Source: DATFFO01 sp035250025 (GTDB taxonomy: Bacteria > Actinomycetota > Acidimicrobiia > Spongiisociales > ZC4RG35). From it: a stretch of 10,273 bases of DNA. A model generated the notes under the pieces. The model was not told the DNA's origin, made no database searches, and saw nothing but the letters and a program-made list of their open reading frames with translations. Positions 7,460 to 10,273 of the stretch are shown here, piece after piece. The stretch lies in the NCBI GenBank assembly GCA_035250025.1, contig DATFFO010000263.1:1-10273 (forward strand), given 5' to 3'. The translations under genes and the position numbers were made by a program. The first letter of the stretch is position 1. Each line of letters begins with the position of its first letter.

Positions 7460-7466
7460 AGGAGGG
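7460..7466 (+). promoter_or_regulatory. Shine-Dalgarno site that fixes the TTG start of the DNA glycosylase
   Basis: AGGAGGG lies 3 bases before TTG 7470 (4 bases if counted from the GGAGG core). Its position after the upstream in-frame ATG (7443) argues against that ATG as the start. The 49-base gap to crgA must hold both divergent promoters; I cannot assign them. Confidence 0.7.
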
Positions 7467-7469
7467 CTG

Positions 7470-8231
7470 TTGCCCGAGGGCGACACATACACGTTGGCGG
7501 CCGATCGCATTCGTCCGGTCCTCGTCGGCCGCGCCCTGACCGCCGTGAGCGGATCGGCACCGGACGTGCGCCGCCATTCGGCCTTGTTGCTGGAAGCCAC
7601 CGTCGACGGGGTGAGGACTCTCGGCAAGCACCTGCTCGTCGATCTCGACAACGGGCTGACCATTCACATCCATCTGGGGATGCCGGGTCGGGTCACACTT
7701 GGCTCCGCCGCCGACGGTCCCGGGGTCCGTCTCGTGCTGGGAACCGAGGCGGGTGCGGTCACGGTGCGTGCGGCTCCTACCGTCCAGGTCGACCGGCGCA
7801 AGGTGATCGACCACGAGTTGCGGCGCCTCGGACCAGATGTGCTGGCGCCCGAGTTCGACGAGGAGCGATTCCGCCACCAGGCGTCGCTGTATCCGGGTGA
7901 CCGGACAGTGTCCGACTTCCTCCTGGACCAACGGGTGCTGGCCGGCGTCGGCAACGTCTACAAATGCGAGACGCTCTTCGCGGAGGGGATCGAGCCCGCC
8001 CGAACCATGAGCACGGTGGATTCCGCCACCCGCGATGCCCTGGCGGAGCGGGCGCGTCGTCTCATGCTCCCCAACGCCCATCGCATCGACCGCTCGACGG
8101 CGGGGCGTGCAGCCCTGTGGGTGTACGAGCGGGAAGGATGGCCCTGCCTGCGTTGCGGCACCAAGATCGTGGCGGGATGGGTGGGCGAACCGGCCCGAAT
8201 CACCTACTGGTGTCCGGGGTGCCAACTATGA
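7470..8231 (+). CDS. nei: Fpg/Nei-family DNA glycosylase/AP lyase, Nei2-like
   Basis: This base-excision repair enzyme removes oxidised bases and nicks the abasic site. The 253-residue protein starts (M)PEGDTYTLA: proline directly after the initiator is the catalytic nucleophile, followed by the conserved Glu. This forces the TTG at 7470 as start; an ATG at 7443 would add nine residues and block the N-terminal proline. K53 in LGKHLL is the conserved hairpin lysine. The helix-two-turn-helix is at about 151-175 (LLDQRVLAGVGNVYKCE). The C-terminal zinc finger has C226-x2-C229 and C248-x2-C251, with the conserved Arg243 in RITYWCPGC. PEGDT and the zinc-finger form resemble endonuclease VIII, in particular mycobacterial Nei2 (Rv3297), more than MutM. 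The gene diverges from crgA across 49 bases and stands alone on its strand. Exact substrate range cannot be told from the sequence. Confidence 0.93.
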   Translation: MPEGDTYTLAADRIRPVLVGRALTAVSGSAPDVRRHSALLLEATVDGVRTLGKHLLVDLDNGLTIHIHLGMPGRVTLGSAADGPGVRLVLGTEAGAVTVRAAPTVQVDRRKVIDHELRRLGPDVLAPEFDEERFRHQASLYPGDRTVSDFLLDQRVLAGVGNVYKCETLFAEGIEPARTMSTVDSATRDALAERARRLMLPNAHRIDRSTAGRAALWVYEREGWPCLRCGTKIVAGWVGEPARITYWCPGCQL

Positions 8232-8232
8232 G

Positions 8233-8253
8233 TTATCCACGGACTTGTCCACA
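8233..8253 (+). other. Two DnaA-box-like 9-mers in the nei 3' gap
   Basis: TTATCCACG (8233-8241) differs by one base from the TTATNCACA consensus, and TTGTCCACA (8245-8253) equals the form I recall as usual in streptomycete origins. They sit in direct orientation with a 12-base period, immediately after the nei stop. Two boxes are too few for an origin. They may be a DnaA titration or regulatory site, or chance. The rest of the 8232-8288 gap holds a 10-bp palindrome ACACGCGTGT (8268-8277) and no clear terminator. Confidence 0.35.
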
Positions 8254-8288
8254 GCCTGTGCGGAACTACACGCGTGTGTTTCACAAGC

Positions 8289-8564
8289 TCAATCGCGCAG
8301 GTGCCTGCCCGGGCGCCACACCGGATCCATCTCCTCCCGGCAGTGCCTGGGAGGGGACATCTCGGCGACGTTGGCCACCCGCAACGTGACCTCGGTGCCG
8401 CACACCGAGCAGCGATAGTCCTGCTCCTCCACCTCGACCACGTCGGCGGGATCGACCTCAGGCGGCGGCGTGGCGAGCATGCGCAGGACCTTCATGCTCG
8501 CCACCCAGATGAGGACCCCGAGACCCAGGGCGATCAGGATCTGGACGAGTCCGATCTCCCCCAA
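8289..8564 (-). CDS. Small membrane protein with a C-terminal zinc-ribbon-like motif
   Basis: I do not recognise a named family. With a TTG start at 8564 the protein has 91 residues: a hydrophobic helix at about 4-23 (IGLVQILIALGLGVLIWVAS), a short acidic/proline linker (31-48), and a metal-ribbon-like part with C52-x2-C55-G, then H74-C75-R-E-E-M. This C-x2-C...HC-x2-EM layout recalls FmdB/desulforedoxin-type ribbons, but only three cysteines plus a histidine are present, so metal binding is inference. The TTG lies 7 bases after the thiolase stop, which suggests an operon with it; the Shine-Dalgarno site is weak. An internal GTG would delete most of the helix and is less likely. The frame stays open upstream within the thiolase gene, so the start is the least certain point. 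Codon use and composition look like real coding sequence. Confidence 0.68.
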   Translation of the reverse strand: MGEIGLVQILIALGLGVLIWVASMKVLRMLATPPPEVDPADVVEVEEQDYRCSVCGTEVTLRVANVAEMSPPRHCREEMDPVWRPGRHLRD

Positions 8565-8571
8565 GAGAAGC

Positions 8572-9750
8572 TCAGATCCGTTCGATGATGGTGCCGTTTG
8601 CCATGCCGCCGCCCTCGCACATGCTCTGCAGGGCGTAGCGCCCGCCGGTCCGCACCAGCTCGTGGACGAGGGTCGTGAGCAGGCGGGCTCCGGAGGCGCC
8701 GAGCGGATGGCCCAGGGCGATGGCGCCGCCGTTGACGTTGGTGCGCTCCCACAGGGCCTCCGTGTCGGTGCCACCGTGCTCGATCCGCCAGGCGCCCACC
8801 ACGGAGGCGAAGGCCTCGTTGATCTCGAACAGGTCAATGTCATCGACGGTGAGACCGGCCTTCTCCAGCGCCTTGCTGGTCGCCGGGATCGGCCCGGTCA
8901 GCATCGTGACCGGGTCGACGCCGGCCAGCGAGAACGACACGAACCGGGCCAGCGGCTCCAGCCCGAGCTGCTCGGCCTTGACCTCGGTCATGATGAGGAC
9001 CGCAGCGGCCCCATCGGAGATCTGCGAGGAGTTCCCGGCGGTGACCACGCCATCGGGCTTGAAAGCGGGCTGGAGAGCGGCGAGCTTCTCGAGGGAGGTG
9101 TCCCAACGGATCCCCTCGTCGACGGTCATCGTCTCGCGGCCGCCGGCTTCGGTGGCGATCTCGACAGGGACGATCTGGGACTCGAAGCGCCCCTCGTTCG
9201 TGGCGCGGGCGGCACGCTGGTGGGAATCGAGGCCGATCTGGTCGAGCTCCTGGCGGCTGAGGCTCCACTTCTCGGCGATCAACTCGGCCGAGATGCCCTG
9301 GGGGACGAGCCCCTGGTTGTACCGCTCGAGCATCTTCGGACCGAAGGGGACGCCGGGACCCTGCTGGGCGGTTATACCCATCGGGATCCGGGTCATCGAC
9401 TCGACCCCGGCCGCCACGACGACGTCGTAGGCCCCGGCCATGACCCCCTGGGCGGCGAAGTGGGCCGCCTGTTGCGATGAACCGCACTGTCGATCGATGG
9501 TCACCCCGACCACCTCTTCGGGGTAGCCAGCGGCGAGGGCGGCGTTGCGCCCGACGTTGTAGGCCTGCTCCCCCGTCTGAGAGACGTTGCCCATGATGAC
9601 GTCCTCGATCAACCCGGGGTCGAGGTCGTTGCGCTCGACGAGGGCCTGGAGAGGAATGGACGCCAGGTCGACGGGGTGGATGTCCTTGAGCTTCCCGTTG
9701 CGGCGTCCGGCAGGCGTGCGGACCGCATCCACGATGACGGCGTTGGGCAT
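8572..9750 (-). CDS. Thiolase (acetyl-CoA acetyltransferase / 3-ketoacyl-CoA thiolase)
   Basis: This catalyses thiolytic cleavage of 3-ketoacyl-CoA or condensation of two acetyl-CoA units, in the cytoplasm. The 392 residues are the usual size. The N-terminal start MPNAVIVDAVRTPAGRRNGKL is typical. C89 in DRQCGSSQQA is the acyl-accepting cysteine; NEAFA is at 311-315, GHPLGASG (347-354) contains the catalytic H348, and CEGGGMANG (378-386) holds the second cysteine C378. ATG 9750 is preceded by AAAGGA as ribosome-binding site; the longer open frame to 10014 is antisense to the radical SAM gene and not homologous. No beta-oxidation partner lies in the window, so biosynthetic and degradative roles cannot be separated. 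A small zinc-ribbon membrane protein gene follows 7 bases downstream and may be co-transcribed. Confidence 0.94.
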   Translation of the reverse strand: MPNAVIVDAVRTPAGRRNGKLKDIHPVDLASIPLQALVERNDLDPGLIEDVIMGNVSQTGEQAYNVGRNAALAAGYPEEVVGVTIDRQCGSSQQAAHFAAQGVMAGAYDVVVAAGVESMTRIPMGITAQQGPGVPFGPKMLERYNQGLVPQGISAELIAEKWSLSRQELDQIGLDSHQRAARATNEGRFESQIVPVEIATEAGGRETMTVDEGIRWDTSLEKLAALQPAFKPDGVVTAGNSSQISDGAAAVLIMTEVKAEQLGLEPLARFVSFSLAGVDPVTMLTGPIPATSKALEKAGLTVDDIDLFEINEAFASVVGAWRIEHGGTDTEALWERTNVNGGAIALGHPLGASGARLLTTLVHELVRTGGRYALQSMCEGGGMANGTIIERI

Positions 9751-9812
9751 GGGGATCCTTTCGTTCTTCCCGTCCAACCTTATCCCTCCCGTCCTGATTC
9801 CGGTCCTCCCTC

Positions 9813-9841
9813 TTGCGTAGCGAACGGGTGTTCGATATGGT
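9813..9841 (+). promoter_or_regulatory. Candidate promoter of the radical SAM gene
   Basis: TTGCGT (9813-9818) and TATGGT (9836-9841) are separated by 17 bases, fitting a housekeeping actinomycete promoter. Transcription would begin about 7 bases after the -10, at or next to the ATG at 9848. No Shine-Dalgarno site is present, so a leaderless mRNA is likely. The SOS box occupies the spacer. Confidence 0.5.
9821..9834 (+). promoter_or_regulatory. LexA operator (SOS box)
   Basis: CGAACGGGTGTTCG is a perfect CGAAC-N4-GTTCG palindrome, the SOS-box form of actinomycetes and Bacillus. It lies 13 bases upstream of the radical SAM start and between the candidate -35 and -10, so bound LexA would block RNA polymerase. 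The divergent thiolase starts 71 bases away and is less likely to be the target. Confidence 0.8.
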
Positions 9842-9847
9842 CGGTCG

Positions 9848-10273
9848 ATGAGCGATCTCAGGTGGACGGCGCCCGCGGAAGGTGGCCTCTTCGAGCTAGG
9901 GCGGCGCGTCCCCGGCCGGGGCGAATATCGCGGACTCACCTTCCACGAGGTCGAAGCCAAGACGATCCTCAATCGGGTGCCGGCCAACGGCCTCCCTTTC
10001 AACTGGACGATCAATCCCTACCGGGGATGCAGCCACTCGTGCGTATATTGCTTCGCCCGGCCGACCCACGAGTTCTTGGGGTTCAATACCGGGACCGACT
10101 TCGACTCGGAGATCGTCGTCAAGACGAACGCCATCGAGCTGGCCCGAGCCGAGACCGCTCCGGGACGCTGGGCGGGCGAACTCGTCGCCATGGGCACCAA
10201 CACCGACCCCTACCAGCCGGCGGAGGGGAAGTATCGACTCACCCGGGGTCTGGTCGAGGCCCTGGTCGAGCGA
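9848..10273 (+). CDS. Radical SAM protein, Rv2578c/SplB-like (3' end cut off by window)
   Basis: The first 142 residues of a radical SAM iron-sulfur protein are present; the frame is open to the window end. The cluster motif is C61-S-H-S-C65-V-Y-C68 within NPYRGCSHSCVYCFARPTHE, the CxxxCxxC form that binds a [4Fe-4S] cluster and S-adenosylmethionine. Upstream residues (FHEVEAKTILNRVP) and downstream ones (MGTNTDPYQPAEGKYRLTRG) fit the actinomycete Rv2578c-like family, distantly related to spore photoproduct lyase SplB. The reaction of this family is not established as far as I know; the SOS box points to a DNA-damage role. ATG 9848 is the expected leaderless start, and no Shine-Dalgarno is seen. 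It diverges from the thiolase across 97 bases. The family call is fairly sure, function only inferred. Confidence 0.88.
   Translation, partial: MSDLRWTAPAEGGLFELGRRVPGRGEYRGLTFHEVEAKTILNRVPANGLPFNWTINPYRGCSHSCVYCFARPTHEFLGFNTGTDFDSEIVVKTNAIELARAETAPGRWAGELVAMGTNTDPYQPAEGKYRLTRGLVEALVER

Noticed and set aside
7421..7663. N-terminal extension of crgA up to 7663
   Set aside because: It is antisense to the DNA glycosylase gene, and CrgA proteins begin at MPxSKxRK.
8268..8277. Palindrome ACACGCGTGT as an operator
   Set aside because: It lies in a convergent gap with no promoter to control; a 10-bp palindrome can arise by chance.
8233..8288. Replication origin
   Set aside because: Only two box-like sequences, no AT-rich unwinding region and no dnaA or dnaN gene next to it.
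8470..9480. Plus-strand frame opposite the thiolase
   Set aside because: It is antisense to a conserved enzyme and has shadow-like composition.
9751..10014. N-terminal extension of the thiolase up to 10014
   Set aside because: It is Arg/Pro/Ser-rich, antisense to the radical SAM gene and its SOS promoter, and thiolases start at the MPNAVIVDAVRTP type of sequence.

Overview
The window is high-GC bacterial DNA that reads as an actinomycete (Actinomycetota) chromosome. The gene order fhaA-fhaB-pstP-rodA-pbpA-pknB, converging on trpG with crgA beside it, is the cell-division and cell-wall signalling cluster known near oriC in mycobacteria and streptomycetes. Three features differ from the mycobacterial version: there is no pknA, the PP2C phosphatase has no membrane anchor, and PknB ends in a threonine-rich tail. 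A deep-branching actinomycete such as a member of Acidimicrobiia is my guess; that placement is inference from memory of such genomes.

Layout. Bases 2-4439 hold a tightly packed plus-strand run: the 3' part of fhaA, fhaB, a PP2C phosphatase (pstP), a SEDS glycosyltransferase (rodA) and a class B penicillin-binding protein (pbpA). pknB (4473-6464) follows after 33 bases. The only sizeable break in the run is 1592-1689, which holds a perfect 13-bp inverted repeat ending 9 bases before the rodA start codon. From 6465 to 6626 lies a convergent gap filled by a composite repeat element: heptamer arrays at both ends and two G/C-rich hairpins inside. On the minus strand come trpG/pabA (6627-7187) and crgA (7184-7420), overlapping by 4 bases. 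Divergent from crgA is a Nei/Fpg-type DNA glycosylase (7470-8231), whose true start is a TTG codon. A short gap (8232-8288) with two DnaA-box-like 9-mers separates it from a small minus-strand membrane zinc-ribbon protein (8289-8564), which lies just downstream of a thiolase (8572-9750, minus). The last gene (9848 to the window end, plus, partial) is a radical SAM protein of the Rv2578c/SplB-like type, with a perfect SOS box (CGAAC-N4-GTTCG) in its promoter.

How it works together. PknB senses the wall through PASTA repeats and phosphorylates targets; the FHA proteins bind phosphothreonine; the phosphatase reverses the signal; RodA and PbpA form the glycan polymerase/transpeptidase pair; CrgA is a divisome membrane protein. 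The right-hand third switches to DNA repair (Nei, SOS-controlled radical SAM protein) and acyl-CoA metabolism (thiolase). I see no tRNA, rRNA, CRISPR array, insertion sequence or phage gene, and no clearly novel multi-gene system. The most interesting signals are regulatory and intergenic.
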